Shown here: positions 29,792-39,349 of the stretch, one piece after another
Layout: every line of letters starts with the position of its first letter
Position numbering within the stretch: the first letter of the stretch is position 1
Assembly (NCBI RefSeq): GCF_004362525.1
Contig: NZ_SNXS01000001.1
Span: 46,422-110,421 of the forward strand
DNA: 64,000 nt
Direction of reading: 5' to 3'
Source of the DNA: Roseateles toxinivorans
GTDB taxonomy: Bacteria > Pseudomonadota > Gammaproteobacteria > Burkholderiales > Burkholderiaceae_C
Notes under the pieces: generated by a model
The model's database searches: none
What the model was told of the DNA's origin: nothing
Seen by the model: only the letters and a program-made list of their open reading frames with translations
Made by a program: the position numbers and the translations under genes

Positions 29792-31101
29792 TGACCCCGT
29801 CCGACGTGAAAGCCACCCTGTCGTTCTCCGACGGCAGCCCCAGCATGGATCTGCCCCTGTACAAGGGCAGCATCGGTCCGGACGTGATCGACATCCGCAA
29901 GCTCTACGCCCAGACCGGCAAGTTCACCTACGACCCGGGCTTTCTTTCGACTGCCTCGTGCAACTCGACCATCACCTATATCGATGGCGACAAGGGCGAA
30001 CTGCTGTATCGCGGCTACCCGATCGAGCAACTGGCCACCAACTGCGACTTCCTGGAAACCTGCTATCTGCTGTTGAAGGGCGAACTGCCCAATGCGGCGC
30101 AGAAGCAGGACTTCGTCGGCCGCGTCACCAATCACACGATGGTGAACGAGCAGATGCAGTTCTTCCTGCGCGGCTTCCGCCGTGATGCGCACCCGATGGC
30201 CGTGCTGACCGGCCTGGTCGGCGCGCTGTCGGCCTTCTACCACGACAGCACGGACATCAACAATCCGCAGCACCGTGAGATCGCCGCCATCCGCCTGATC
30301 GCCAAGCTGCCCACCCTGGTGGCCATGGCCTACAAGTACACCGTGGGCCAGCCCTATGTGTACCCGAAGAACGATCTGGGCTATACCGCGAACTTCATGC
30401 GAATGATGTTCGCCACGCCCTGCGAAGAGTACGTGCCCAACGAGGTGCTGGTGCGCGCGATGGACCGCATCTTCATCCTGCACGCCGACCACGAGCAGAA
30501 CGCCTCCACCTCGACCGTGCGCCTGTGCGGTTCGTCGGGCACCAACCCGTTCGCGGCGATTGCTGCCGGCGTGGCCTGCCTGTGGGGCCCGGCCCACGGC
30601 GGCGCCAATGAGGCGGCGCTGAACATGCTGGAAGACATCCAGCGTAATGGCGGCGTCGAGAAGATCGGCGAGTTCATCAAGCAGGTCAAGGACAAGAACT
30701 CCAGCGTCAAGCTGATGGGCTTCGGTCACCGTGTCTACAAGAACTACGACCCGCGCGCCAAGCTGATGCGCGAGACCTGCCACGAGGTGCTCAACGCACT
30801 GGGCCTGCATGACGACCCGCTGTTCAAGCTGGCCATGGCGCTGGAGAAGATCGCCCTGGAAGACGACTACTTCGTGTCGCGCAAGCTGTACCCGAACGTC
30901 GACTTCTACTCGGGCATCGTGCAACGCGCCGTGGGCATCCCGGTCAGCCTGTTCACCGCCATCTTCGCGCTGGCACGTACTGTCGGCTGGATCGCCCAGC
31001 TCAACGAGATGATCGGCGACCCCGAGTACAAGATCGGCCGCCCGCGCCAGCTCTTCGTCGGCTCCGAGCGCCGCGACGTGACGCCGATGGCACAGCGCTG
31101 A
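29788..31101 (+). CDS. gltA: Citrate synthase (type II)
   Basis: Condenses acetyl-CoA and oxaloacetate to citrate. The 437-residue length and an N-terminal beta domain mark it as the hexameric, NADH-sensitive type. The catalytic triad is visible as His270 ([10 protein letters not shown]), His314 ([15 protein letters not shown]) and Asp372 (PNVDFYSG). It is the last gene of the sdh block and is followed by a strong terminator. ATG 29788 gives MMTPSD, and the next ATG (29791) is also possible. Confidence 0.98.
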   Translation: MMTPSDVKATLSFSDGSPSMDLPLYKGSIGPDVIDIRKLYAQTGKFTYDPGFLSTASCNSTITYIDGDKGELLYRGYPIEQLATNCDFLETCYLLLKGELPNAAQKQDFVGRVTNHTMVNEQMQFFLRGFRRDAHPMAVLTGLVGALSAFYHDSTDINNPQHREIAAIRLIAKLPTLVAMAYKYTVGQPYVYPKNDLGYTANFMRMMFATPCEEYVPNEVLVRAMDRIFILHADHEQNASTSTVRLCGSSGTNPFAAIAAGVACLWGPAHGGANEAALNMLEDIQRNGGVEKIGEFIKQVKDKNSSVKLMGFGHRVYKNYDPRAKLMRETCHEVLNALGLHDDPLFKLAMALEKIALEDDYFVSRKLYPNVDFYSGIVQRAVGIPVSLFTAIFALARTVGWIAQLNEMIGDPEYKIGRPRQLFVGSERRDVTPMAQR

Positions 31102-31124
31102 GACTGTGCAGTCCTGAAGTGACG

Positions 31125-31155
31125 GGCCCCCTGCAGTGATGCAGGGGGCCTTTTT
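31125..31155 (+). terminator. Rho-independent terminator after gltA
   Basis: Perfect 11-bp stem GGCCCCCTGCA / TGCAGGGGGCC with a GTGA loop, followed by five T, 23 bases after the gltA stop. Confidence 0.95.
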
Positions 31156-31278
31156 CTTGCTGCTCGTCGTTCGTCTGCGGCTGGCGCGGCCGGATCCGGC
31201 CCGGCTGCAGCCTGTCGCATGTGGCTGGCCCCGGTGCGCCTGGGCGGCCAAAGTGAGGCTCCGCAACAGGAGCGTGCC

Positions 31279-32949
31279 ATGCCCAAGTCAGTCTCAAATC
31301 GCTGGAGTCAATGGATTCTGCTGGCCCTCGCCAGCTGCCTGTTGATGCTGCAGCCCGCCTGGGCACAGCAGGGCCGCCAGGGCCATCTGGTGAACGTGGC
31401 CTGGCTGGAGCAGGCCCTGAAGAGCGGCGAGGTGCTGCTGCTCGACGCCTCGGTCACGCCGCTGTACACGGCCAAGCATATTGCCGGGGCCGTCAGCGTC
31501 GATCTGTATCGCTACGGCAACCGGGAGGTCGCGCCGGAGGTGATGGAGCGTCGCCTGCAGTCCTGGGGCGTGAGCCCGGGCAGGAAGATCGTCATCTACG
31601 ACCAGGGCGGCACGAATATGGCCACGCGGCTGTTCTTCGATCTCTACTACCAGGGCGTGCCGGCCGAGGACCTCTTCATCCTCGATGGGGGGCTGGCAAA
31701 GTGGCAGGCCGACGGAGGGGCGGTGACCCAGGAGGCCGTGCCGCCGCAGCCCGGGACCTTTCGCCTGCAGGCCGTCCGGGACGAGGTGCGGGTACGGCTG
31801 CCCGAGTTCCTGAACGCGGCGGGCGACCCCGCCAACCACGCCGTGGTCGATGCGCTGGAGCCCGGCTACTATGTCGGCGAGGCGAAGTTCTTCGACCGGG
31901 CGGGCCATGTGCCCAATGCCATCATGCTGCCCGGCGAAGACTTCTACAACGCCGACAAGACCTTCAAGTCGCCGGAAGAAATCGCCCGCATGGTCGGCTA
32001 CCTGGGCATACGGCCCGAGCAGCAGATTCACAGCTATTGCGGCGGCGGCGTGGCCGCCAGCGTGCCCTTCTTCGCGCTGAAGTTCATCCTGAACTATCCC
32101 AAGGTCAAGCTGTACCGGGAGTCGCAGCTGGAGTGGCTGCAGGACTCGCGCGGCCTGCCGCTCTGGACCGAGGCCGCGCCGCAACTGAAGCGCGACATGA
32201 GCTGGCTCAACGGCTGGGGCAGCCGGATGATGCGTACCTATGGCGGCTCCAAGATCAATGTCATCGATGTTCGCCCACCCGAGGCCTACCGGCTGGGCCA
32301 TGTGCCCTATGCGCTGAGCCTGCCCGCCGAGCTGTTCAGCGGCAGCCTGGACAAGCCCGCCGCCCTGGCCGAGCGCCTGGGCCCGGCGGGCGTCAACCCC
32401 GATACCGAGACGGTGATCGTGTCGGACGGGGGGCTGAACCCGCACTCGGCCCTGGCCTATCTGATGTTCCAGCGGCTGGGCCACCAGAGGGTGTCGGTGC
32501 TGATGGACTCCGTCGATGAGTGGGGCCTGAAGGGCTTGCCGCTGGCCAAGGAGGCCACCGTCGTGGGCGCGCCCAAGGCACCGCAGGACATGGCCGTGCC
32601 GGCCAGCGTCTATCCGGTTCGGCTGCGCGACGACGTCCTTGTCCGCGATGCCAAGAGCAGCAAGGGCCGCTACCCCAAGGTCTTCATCGCCTCGGGCCAG
32701 GCGGCGCCGGCCGATGGCGGCGATGTGCGGCGCCACGGCAAGACCGTTCATCTGCCCTACAAGGAACTGCTGAATGCCGATGGCTCGCCCAAGGCCGCCA
32801 AGGACATCTGGAAGGCGCTCGTCAAGGCCGGCGTGCCGAGGTATGCCGAGATCGTCTGCTTTTCCGACGACCCCGGCGAGGCGGCCGTCAACTACTACAT
32901 CCTCAAGCTGATGGGCTTTCCCGACGTCAAGGTCCTGCTGCAGGGTTGA
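31279..32949 (+). CDS. Exported protein with four rhodanese-like repeats
   Basis: A 556-residue protein with a Sec signal peptide (ILLALASCLLMLQPAWAQQ) and a good ribosome-binding site (AGGAG) before ATG 31279. Four rhodanese-like units follow. Repeat 1 (about 40-160) has Asp108 where the catalytic Cys would be. Repeat 2 (about 170-290) has a full active loop with Cys254 (SYCGGGVAAS). Repeat 3 (about 315-420) again lacks Cys (SDGGLNPHSA, Asp383). Repeat 4 (about 435-556) has Cys527 in CFSDDPGEAA. It is probably a periplasmic sulfurtransferase with non-catalytic repeats, and the substrate is unknown. Confidence 0.88.
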   Translation: MPKSVSNRWSQWILLALASCLLMLQPAWAQQGRQGHLVNVAWLEQALKSGEVLLLDASVTPLYTAKHIAGAVSVDLYRYGNREVAPEVMERRLQSWGVSPGRKIVIYDQGGTNMATRLFFDLYYQGVPAEDLFILDGGLAKWQADGGAVTQEAVPPQPGTFRLQAVRDEVRVRLPEFLNAAGDPANHAVVDALEPGYYVGEAKFFDRAGHVPNAIMLPGEDFYNADKTFKSPEEIARMVGYLGIRPEQQIHSYCGGGVAASVPFFALKFILNYPKVKLYRESQLEWLQDSRGLPLWTEAAPQLKRDMSWLNGWGSRMMRTYGGSKINVIDVRPPEAYRLGHVPYALSLPAELFSGSLDKPAALAERLGPAGVNPDTETVIVSDGGLNPHSALAYLMFQRLGHQRVSVLMDSVDEWGLKGLPLAKEATVVGAPKAPQDMAVPASVYPVRLRDDVLVRDAKSSKGRYPKVFIASGQAAPADGGDVRRHGKTVHLPYKELLNADGSPKAAKDIWKALVKAGVPRYAEIVCFSDDPGEAAVNYYILKLMGFPDVKVLLQG

Positions 32950-33024
32950 GCGCCGCCCGACCCGGGCTTGACAGTGAGGCGACCAGTGGCGAAGCTCGGT
33001 GCCAGCAACCACCGCGGCGGCGCC

Positions 33025-33405
33025 ATGTACTCCTACAACCAGCAGATGAGCGAGATCCATGCCTTGCTGGCCTGGAGCTTCATCGCCCTGTTCCTGATTC
33101 GCGGCCTGGCTCTGCGGCTCGGTGCGAGCTGGGTGCCCGACATGCTGGTGCTGGTGTTCGGCGCCCTGGTGCTGCTGATCGTCACCGGCCTGAGCCTGTG
33201 GGTGCTGCGCTACCACAATCCGCTGCGCGACACCTGGCTGCTGGCCAAGCTGCTGGCCTTTGCCGGCTACGGCTTCATCGCCCACCGTGCGCTGGGTCAG
33301 GAGGGGCACCTGCGCCTGCCCGAGTACGTGGCGGCCCTGCTGCTGCTGGCCTACATCATGGGGGCGTCCTACACCCGCAGCGCGGCGTTGGGGCTGCTGG
33401 GCTGA
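33025..33405 (+). CDS. SirB2-like small membrane protein
   Basis: A 126-residue protein made almost wholly of four hydrophobic segments with short loops. The pattern, with a His just before the first span (MSEIHALLAW) and polar residues within the spans, resembles the SirB2 family of inner-membrane proteins, whose function is unclear. ATG 33025 is chosen because the 19 upstream in-frame codons from a TTG have no membrane or family character. It follows the rhodanese gene by 75 bases on the same strand. Confidence 0.7.
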   Translation: MYSYNQQMSEIHALLAWSFIALFLIRGLALRLGASWVPDMLVLVFGALVLLIVTGLSLWVLRYHNPLRDTWLLAKLLAFAGYGFIAHRALGQEGHLRLPEYVAALLLLAYIMGASYTRSAALGLLG

Positions 33406-33420
33406 GGTCGACCGTACGGC

Positions 33421-33636
33421 TCAGCGCCGCTCTCCCGGCCGCCCCTTCTGCCGGCAGCCGGCATCCCGGAACGGTCCGTCGGCCAGCTTCCAGCCCTCTC
33501 CAGGCTTGAGCTGGTTGCAGTAGAGCTCGCCATTGACCTGGCTGCGCCATTGGTACCAGGGGGCGGAGGCCGCGGGCAGGGCGCCGGCTAGGCCGGTCAG
33601 CGCGATGAGCAGCAGTGAGCGGGCCGATTTGAGCAT
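33421..33636 (-). CDS. Small exported hypothetical protein
   Basis: A 71-residue protein with a signal peptide (KSARSLLLIALTGLAGALPAASA) and a short mature part of about 45 residues. It carries two Cys (Cys40 and Cys61) that could form one disulfide, around a WYQWRSQVNGELYC...GPFRDAGC pattern. I cannot name a family. The frame is short but has a real secretion signal and a compact conserved-looking core, so it is kept. Confidence 0.6.
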   Translation of the reverse strand: MLKSARSLLLIALTGLAGALPAASAPWYQWRSQVNGELYCNQLKPGEGWKLADGPFRDAGCRQKGRPGERR

Positions 33637-33686
33637 CTGCCCATGCTGCCCGATGCCGCGCGCGTCAATCGCTCAAAAAGCCTGCC

Positions 33687-34886
33687 TCATTCGGCCAGCC
33701 ACTGGCGCAGGCGGCGGTACACGCCCTTGTCGCTGAGCAGGTCCAGATGATTGACGCCGCGGGCCACCCACTGATGCGAGGCCGGAATCCGTAGGTCACG
33801 GCTTGCGTCGGCGTGCTGGCCCAGCGCGCTGGCCACCGGCACCAGGCCGTCGCCCAGCCAGTCGTGGGCCCCCGCACGGTCGGTCCTGGGGCTCAGGCTG
33901 CCGGCCAGCGCGTAGCAGGCCATGCCGGCGGGCAGGGGCAGGGATGAGCGCTGGTCGGCCTGGACAAAGCGGGTGTCGTCGTCCCAGTCGCCGTCCAGCA
34001 GATTGCCGTGACGCAGATCGGTGATGCCGGCGCTGCGCAGGCCCGACAGCCGGGTCAGCGGCGCCGCATAGGAGCTGACGCCCAGGCCGCGGTGCAGCCA
34101 GTTGCCGCCGCGCTCGAGCGGCGCGCCGTGGTGCGGGCTGCCCAGCAGCACCAGCTTGTGCAGAACCCGGGGCCAGGCCATGCCGGCCTCCAGCGCCTGG
34201 TGCAGGGCGCTGCGCGCGACCAGGCCACCCATGCTGTGACCGATGATGGCCAGCTCGCTCACCGGCTCGGGCCAGGAGCCCAGCAACTGCTCCAGCTGCG
34301 CGGCCAGGTCGCGGCCATTGATGGAGATGTGCTGCCCGGTGTTGTAGCGGGCATAGACCGCCGCGTAGCCCAGTGATTCGGCCAGCGCCTGCCCATGGTC
34401 ATGGCCCTTGCGCGACCACTGCAGGTCATTCATGCACAGGCCGTGAATCAGCAGCAGCACCCGGCCGCCGGCGGGGGGCAGCTGAGGGCGCAGCTGCATC
34501 TGTATCGCCAGCGGGTTGCCACTGGCCACCAGGTGATCGCCCATCACACCGTTCAGGGCCGCCACCAGCGCGTCGCGGCGGGGCATGCGCTGGTCCTCGG
34601 GCACCTCGCGCAGCGAGGCCTGCAGGCCGGCCTCGGCCAGGGCCAGCGCGCCGTCCAGGCCCTTGCCGACCAGCCGGTTCGTGCCCTGGATGCTGCGATA
34701 GACCAGGCCGGTGATGCCTCGTGTGGGCCTCTCGGCCACCGGGCCCACCGGGCGCGCCACCCGGGTGATGCGCGAGTGCATGGCCTCGACGATGCCGGTC
34801 ATGCCGCTGACGCTATCGACAAGCAGGCGCAGGCCGCCGCGCAGATCACTGACGGTGCTGCGCTTCTTCGACATCATCTTGACCAT
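33687..34886 (-). CDS. Alpha/beta hydrolase (PGAP1/lipase-like)
   Basis: A 399-residue protein. The first 130 residues are helical and poorly conserved. The hydrolase fold starts at VLLLIHGLCMND (oxyanion loop, about 143-154). The nucleophile is Ser218 in IIGHSMGGL, and a late NHLDLLSDKGVY segment carries the candidate catalytic His. Substrate unknown; a lipase or esterase is likely. ATG 34886 has AGGAG upstream. It is the last gene of a minus-strand run that includes ackA, MaoC-PTA and phaC, so a link to polyester or acyl metabolism is possible. Confidence 0.85.
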   Translation of the reverse strand: MVKMMSKKRSTVSDLRGGLRLLVDSVSGMTGIVEAMHSRITRVARPVGPVAERPTRGITGLVYRSIQGTNRLVGKGLDGALALAEAGLQASLREVPEDQRMPRRDALVAALNGVMGDHLVASGNPLAIQMQLRPQLPPAGGRVLLLIHGLCMNDLQWSRKGHDHGQALAESLGYAAVYARYNTGQHISINGRDLAAQLEQLLGSWPEPVSELAIIGHSMGGLVARSALHQALEAGMAWPRVLHKLVLLGSPHHGAPLERGGNWLHRGLGVSSYAAPLTRLSGLRSAGITDLRHGNLLDGDWDDDTRFVQADQRSSLPLPAGMACYALAGSLSPRTDRAGAHDWLGDGLVPVASALGQHADASRDLRIPASHQWVARGVNHLDLLSDKGVYRRLRQWLAE

Positions 34887-34920
34887 GCGTGGCTCCTGCT
34901 CGTGCCCGCCGATTGTGACC

Positions 34921-36063
34921 TCAGCTGGGCTTGTTCAAGCAGGCCAGCGCATCTCGCGCCGCGATCCATTCCTCATTGGTGGGCTCCACGGCCACGCGCA
35001 CGCGGCTTTCGGTGTTCGAGATCGTCGCCGCATGGCCCGCGTTGGCGGCCTCGTCCAGCACCAGGCCCAGAAAGCCCAGGCCACGGCAGATGCGGGCCCG
35101 GATCTCGGCGTTGTGCTCGCCGACGCCGGCGGTGAAGACCAGCAGGTCCAGCCCGCCCAGTACCGCCACCATCGCGCCGATTTCGCGCACGATGCGCCGC
35201 ACATAGAGGTCCAGCGCCGCCTGCACGCGCGGGTTGCCAGTCTCCTGGGCGAGCAGCGCGCGCGGGTCGGCCGATACACCCGACAGGCCCAGCAGCCCCG
35301 ACTCGTGATACAGCAGATGACCGAGCTGCTCGACGCTGAGCTTTTCCACCTCCATCAGGTAGAGCACGGCGCCCGGGTCCAGCGCGCCGCAGCGCGTGCC
35401 CATCATCAGGCCGTCCAGCGCCGAGAAGCCCATCGTCGTGGCTACGCTTTGCAGGTCCTGCATCGCGCACAGGCTGGCGCCGCTGCCCAGATGCGCCACC
35501 AGCGTGCGGCCCCGCGCCAACGCGCCGTGGCGCTCGGGCAGCACCACCGCCAGGTACTCGTAGGACAGGCCGTGAAAGCCGTAGCGCCGCAGGCCGCGCT
35601 CCCAGGCCGAGTAGGGCAGCGGCAGGATCTGCTCGACCAGGGGCAGGGTGTGATGAAAGGCGGTGTCGAAGCAGGCGATCTGGGGCAGGTCGGGACGGGC
35701 CTCGAGCAGTACCGCTATCGCCTCCAGGGCGAAGGGCTGGTGCAAGGGCGCCAGCGGGATGAAGGACTTCAGGTCGACCAGCACGGCGGCATCCACCCGC
35801 ACCGGCTCGGCGTACCTGGCTCCGCCGTGGACGACGCGGTGGGCGATCGCGGCGATCGGTCGGCCTTCGAGCCGGGCGAGGATTCGCGCCCGGATGTCAT
35901 CCAGCGCCTGGTGATACGCCTCGCCGCTGCTCAGTCCCTCGACCTTGCCGCCCCATAGCGGCGTGCGTGGCAGCGGCGTTGTCCCAGCTTCGAACAGCGC
36001 GAACTTGATGCTGGACGAGCCGCAGTTGAGCACCACAACCACGGGGCTCATGGTCGATGTCAT
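34921..36063 (-). CDS. ackA: Acetate kinase
   Basis: Interconverts acetyl phosphate plus ADP with acetate plus ATP. The 380-residue protein begins with VVVLNCGSSSIKFALF (Asn13, Ser17 and Lys20 of the phosphate-binding strand). It has the catalytic HRVVHGG segment, a HLGSGASLCA motif and the FTAGVGEHNAEIR C-terminal motif. ATG 36063 overlaps the stop of the MaoC-PTA gene by four bases (ATGA), so the two are translationally coupled and together convert acyl-CoA to acyl phosphate and then to the free acid plus ATP. Confidence 0.95.
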   Translation of the reverse strand: MTSTMSPVVVVLNCGSSSIKFALFEAGTTPLPRTPLWGGKVEGLSSGEAYHQALDDIRARILARLEGRPIAAIAHRVVHGGARYAEPVRVDAAVLVDLKSFIPLAPLHQPFALEAIAVLLEARPDLPQIACFDTAFHHTLPLVEQILPLPYSAWERGLRRYGFHGLSYEYLAVVLPERHGALARGRTLVAHLGSGASLCAMQDLQSVATTMGFSALDGLMMGTRCGALDPGAVLYLMEVEKLSVEQLGHLLYHESGLLGLSGVSADPRALLAQETGNPRVQAALDLYVRRIVREIGAMVAVLGGLDLLVFTAGVGEHNAEIRARICRGLGFLGLVLDEAANAGHAATISNTESRVRVAVEPTNEEWIAARDALACLNKPS

Positions 36064-37487
36064 GGCGGGGTGCTCCGGTAGCGCTGGGCCAGCAGAAGGG
36101 CGATCGCGCAGGAGGCGATGCGCGACTCGCGCGAGTCGGCCCGGCTGGTCAGCACGATGGGCACGCGCGCACCCATCACGATGCCGGCGCTGGAGGCTCC
36201 GCCCAGATACTCCAGCTGCTTGGCCAGCATATTGCCGCTCTCGAGATCGGGCACGACCAGCACGTCGGCGCGGCCCGCCACCTCGGACACGATGCCCTTG
36301 ATGCGCGCCGCGGCGATCGACACCGCGTTGTCGAAGGCCAGCGGCCCGTCCAGCAGCGCGCCGCTGATCTGGCCGCGATCGGCCATCTTGCACAGCGCGG
36401 CGGCGTCCAGCGTGGCCGGCATGTGCGGGTTGACGGTCTCCACCGCGGCCAGTATGGCCACGCGCGGCAGCTCGACACCGATCGCATGGGCCAGCGTGAT
36501 GGCATTGCGGATGATGTCGGCCTTGTCGTCCAGCGTGGGCCTGATGTTGATCGCCGCGTCGGTGATGATGAAGGGGCGGGGATAGGCCGGCGTCTGCATC
36601 AGGAAGCAGTGGCTGATGCGGCGCTTGGTGCGCAGGCCGGTGCCAGCGGCGACCACGGCGGCCATCAGCTCGTCGGTGTGCAGGCTGCCCTTCATCAGGG
36701 CCTCGACCTCGCCGCGCACGGCCAGCTCGACGGCGCGTGCCGCGGCGGCATGGCTGTGCGCCACCTCCTCGATGATCTGGCCCCGCAGGTCCAGGCCGGC
36801 CTCCTGCGCCACCGCCTCCAGCCGTGCGCGCGGCGCCACCAGCACCGGGGTGATCAGGCCGGCGGCCTGGGCGTCCAGCGCAGCGGAGAGGCTGACCGCA
36901 TCGCAGGGATGGACCACCGCGACGCGGATCGCGCCCAGTGGCCGCACATGGTCCAGCAGGCGCTGCAGACCGTCATTGCCTGGCGTCAGCCGGACCTCGG
37001 GCAGGGTGGTGCGGGCGCGTTCGATGTGCACGGTGGGGGCAATCACCTCGGCCTCGCCGGTGATGACGCTGAGGCCGTCCTGATTGACGCAGGCGCAGGC
37101 CAGCTTCAGGCGCTTGTTCGCCTCGTCGCGGGCGCTGACGGTGACGCTGATGGTCAGCTTGTCGCCGACCCGCACCGGCGCCAGGAAGCGCAGCGTCTGG
37201 CCCAGGTAGATGGTGCCCGGCCCGGGCAGACGCGTGCCCAGCACGGCCGAGATCAGGGCGCCGCCCAGCATGCCGTGGGCGATCACGCCGTGAAAGCGCG
37301 AGGCCGCGGCGAAGTCGTGGTCCAGGTGCTGCGGGTTGGCGTCACCCGACAGCACGGCGAAGAGCTGGATGTCCTCGGCCGTCAGCGTGCGTTCGATGGC
37401 GGCGGTCTCGCCGACGGTGATCTCGTCGAAGGTGCGATTGCGCACGCGGCTCAGGTCGCCGTCAAGGGTCTTGGGCAGGTCAGGCAT
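36060..37487 (-). CDS. Bifunctional MaoC-like enoyl-CoA hydratase / phosphate acyltransferase
   Basis: A 475-residue fusion. The N-terminal 150 residues are a MaoC hot-dog hydratase with the catalytic Asp49/His54 pair in SGDANPQHLDHDFA and the RFHGVIAHGML helix. Residues from about 170 form a phosphate acetyl/butyryltransferase domain (ending near VMGARVPIVLTSRADS). The arrangement is a known fusion in Burkholderiales. It is located between phaC and ackA, which suggests coupling of acyl-CoA or PHB metabolism with acetate kinase. Confidence 0.93.
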   Translation of the reverse strand: MPDLPKTLDGDLSRVRNRTFDEITVGETAAIERTLTAEDIQLFAVLSGDANPQHLDHDFAAASRFHGVIAHGMLGGALISAVLGTRLPGPGTIYLGQTLRFLAPVRVGDKLTISVTVSARDEANKRLKLACACVNQDGLSVITGEAEVIAPTVHIERARTTLPEVRLTPGNDGLQRLLDHVRPLGAIRVAVVHPCDAVSLSAALDAQAAGLITPVLVAPRARLEAVAQEAGLDLRGQIIEEVAHSHAAAARAVELAVRGEVEALMKGSLHTDELMAAVVAAGTGLRTKRRISHCFLMQTPAYPRPFIITDAAINIRPTLDDKADIIRNAITLAHAIGVELPRVAILAAVETVNPHMPATLDAAALCKMADRGQISGALLDGPLAFDNAVSIAAARIKGIVSEVAGRADVLVVPDLESGNMLAKQLEYLGGASSAGIVMGARVPIVLTSRADSRESRIASCAIALLLAQRYRSTPP

Positions 37488-37528
37488 GCTAGTCGTTCAA
37501 TCGGGAAGTTGGCAGGGTGGAGGGCGCA

Positions 37529-39283
37529 TCAACGCTGCAGCACATAGCTGCCGGGCGCCGCGCCCAGGGCCGGGTAGGCCTTGGCGCCGGTCCGGGGTGG
37601 TTTGACCCGAGCACCCGAGCGGGCCCGCAGCCAGTCCTGCCAGGCCGGCCACCAGGAGCCCTCCGCCTTGGGCGTCGCGGCCGCCCAGGCGTCCGGCGCG
37701 ATGTAGGCGGCATGCTCGGGCTGGGTGCGTATCTGGTAGCTGCGGTGCGCATGGCCGGGCGGGCTGACGATGCCGGCGTTGTGTCCGCCGCTGGTCAGCA
37801 CGAAGGTGATCTCGGCCTCGGTCAGGTGGTGCAGCTTGAACACCGAGCGCCAGGGCGCCACATGGTCGGTGACGGTGCCGACCATGAACACCGGCAGGTG
37901 CAGATCGCTCAGCGCCACCGCCTTGCCCCTGACCGGGTAGCGGCCCGAGGCGAGGTCGTTGTGCAGGAACAGCCGGCGCAGATACTGCGAATGCATGCGC
38001 GCGGGCATGCGCGTGGTGTCGGCATTCCAGGCCATCAGATCATTCATGCTGGCGCGTTCGCCCAGCAGGTACTCATTGACCAGGCGCGACCACAGCAGGT
38101 CCTGCGAGCGCAACATCTGGAAGGCACCGGCCATCTGCGCGGCCGTCAGGTAACCGGTCTGCGCCATCTTCGCTTCCAGCAGGCTGACCTGGCTTTCGTC
38201 GATGAACAGGCCGAGCTCGCCGGGCTCGGAGAAATCGGTCTGCGCGGCGAACAGGCTGATCGAGGCCAGGCGCCTGTCGCCGTCGCGCGCCATCGCGGCG
38301 GCGGCAATCGTCAGCAGCGTGCCGCCCAGGCAGTAGCCGGTGGCATGCACGCTGCGTTTCGGCACGATCGCGCCCACGGCGTCCAGCGCCGCCATCACGC
38401 CCTGTTCCAGGTAGTCGTCCATGCCCAGATCGCGATCGTCGGCGCCCGGGTTCAGCCAGGAAATGCAGAACACCGTGTGGCCCTGGTCGACCAGGTACTT
38501 GATCAGCGAGTTCTCCGGCGACAGGTCCAGGATGTAGTACTTCATGATCCAGGCCGGCACGATCAGGATGGGCTCGGGGTGCACGGTGGCCGTCGTCGGC
38601 GTGTACTGGATCAGCTCCATCAGGCGGTTCTTCAGCACCACGGTGCCGGGGGTGATGCCCACGTCGCGCCCGACCACAAAGGCCTCGGTGCCGGCGGCGG
38701 GTGCCTGCTGCGCCTGGCGCCGGATGTCGTCGCGGGCAAAGGCCGCGCCGCGCAGCAGATTGGCGCCGCCCTCGTCCAGCGTGCGCTTGAGCACCAGGGG
38801 GTTGGTGGCCAGATGGTTGCCGGGCGACAGCATGTCCAGCATCTGGCGCGCACCGAAGGCGACTAGGTCCTCGTGATGTTTCTCCACGCCCCAGACACCG
38901 TGCGTCGCCGCCGCCCACCATTGCTCGGTCAGCAGGAACGACTGGTGCATCAGATTGAAGGGCCATTGCTGCCACTCGGGCGCGGCAAAGCGGCGGTCGC
39001 GCAGCGGCGGCTCGACGGCGTCTCGGGTCTCGGGCGTGGCCGCCAGGCGCTCGCGGGCATAGCGGGCCAGCTCGTTGCCCTGCTGGAAGGCCAGGCGCAG
39101 CAGATCCATGCGCTGGCCCGGCGACAGGCTCAAATGCAGGGCCCAGTCGGCAAGGGCGAGCAGCGGCGAGGCGATGGACAGGGCCGAACCGGCGCTGGCC
39201 AGGGCGGCGTGGAGGGCGGGGTCGATGCGCTCGGCCAGAGGGCGGTCGAGGGCGTGCGGGGGCGTCGGCGCGGTGCTGGGCAT
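37529..39283 (-). CDS. phaC: Poly(3-hydroxyalkanoate) synthase (class I-like PhaC)
   Basis: Polymerises hydroxyacyl-CoA into PHA. The protein has 584 residues from ATG 39283 (a GTG ten codons earlier is less likely). The synthase N-terminal domain comes first (WQQWPFNLMHQSFLL), then an alpha/beta hydrolase core with the lipase-like box GYCLGG. The catalytic triad is Cys318, Asp473 (TDHVAPW) and His501 (GGHNAGI). Neither phaA nor phaB is in the window, so this may be a second, accessory synthase copy linked to the acetate kinase pair. Confidence 0.93.
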   Translation of the reverse strand: MPSTAPTPPHALDRPLAERIDPALHAALASAGSALSIASPLLALADWALHLSLSPGQRMDLLRLAFQQGNELARYARERLAATPETRDAVEPPLRDRRFAAPEWQQWPFNLMHQSFLLTEQWWAAATHGVWGVEKHHEDLVAFGARQMLDMLSPGNHLATNPLVLKRTLDEGGANLLRGAAFARDDIRRQAQQAPAAGTEAFVVGRDVGITPGTVVLKNRLMELIQYTPTTATVHPEPILIVPAWIMKYYILDLSPENSLIKYLVDQGHTVFCISWLNPGADDRDLGMDDYLEQGVMAALDAVGAIVPKRSVHATGYCLGGTLLTIAAAAMARDGDRRLASISLFAAQTDFSEPGELGLFIDESQVSLLEAKMAQTGYLTAAQMAGAFQMLRSQDLLWSRLVNEYLLGERASMNDLMAWNADTTRMPARMHSQYLRRLFLHNDLASGRYPVRGKAVALSDLHLPVFMVGTVTDHVAPWRSVFKLHHLTEAEITFVLTSGGHNAGIVSPPGHAHRSYQIRTQPEHAAYIAPDAWAAATPKAEGSWWPAWQDWLRARSGARVKPPRTGAKAYPALGAAPGSYVLQR

Positions 39284-39349
39284 GGGATCTCTGAGAGCGG
39301 GGCTTGCAGTCACTGTAGGGAGATACGCTGCCCTGCAGCTTGACCTGAG

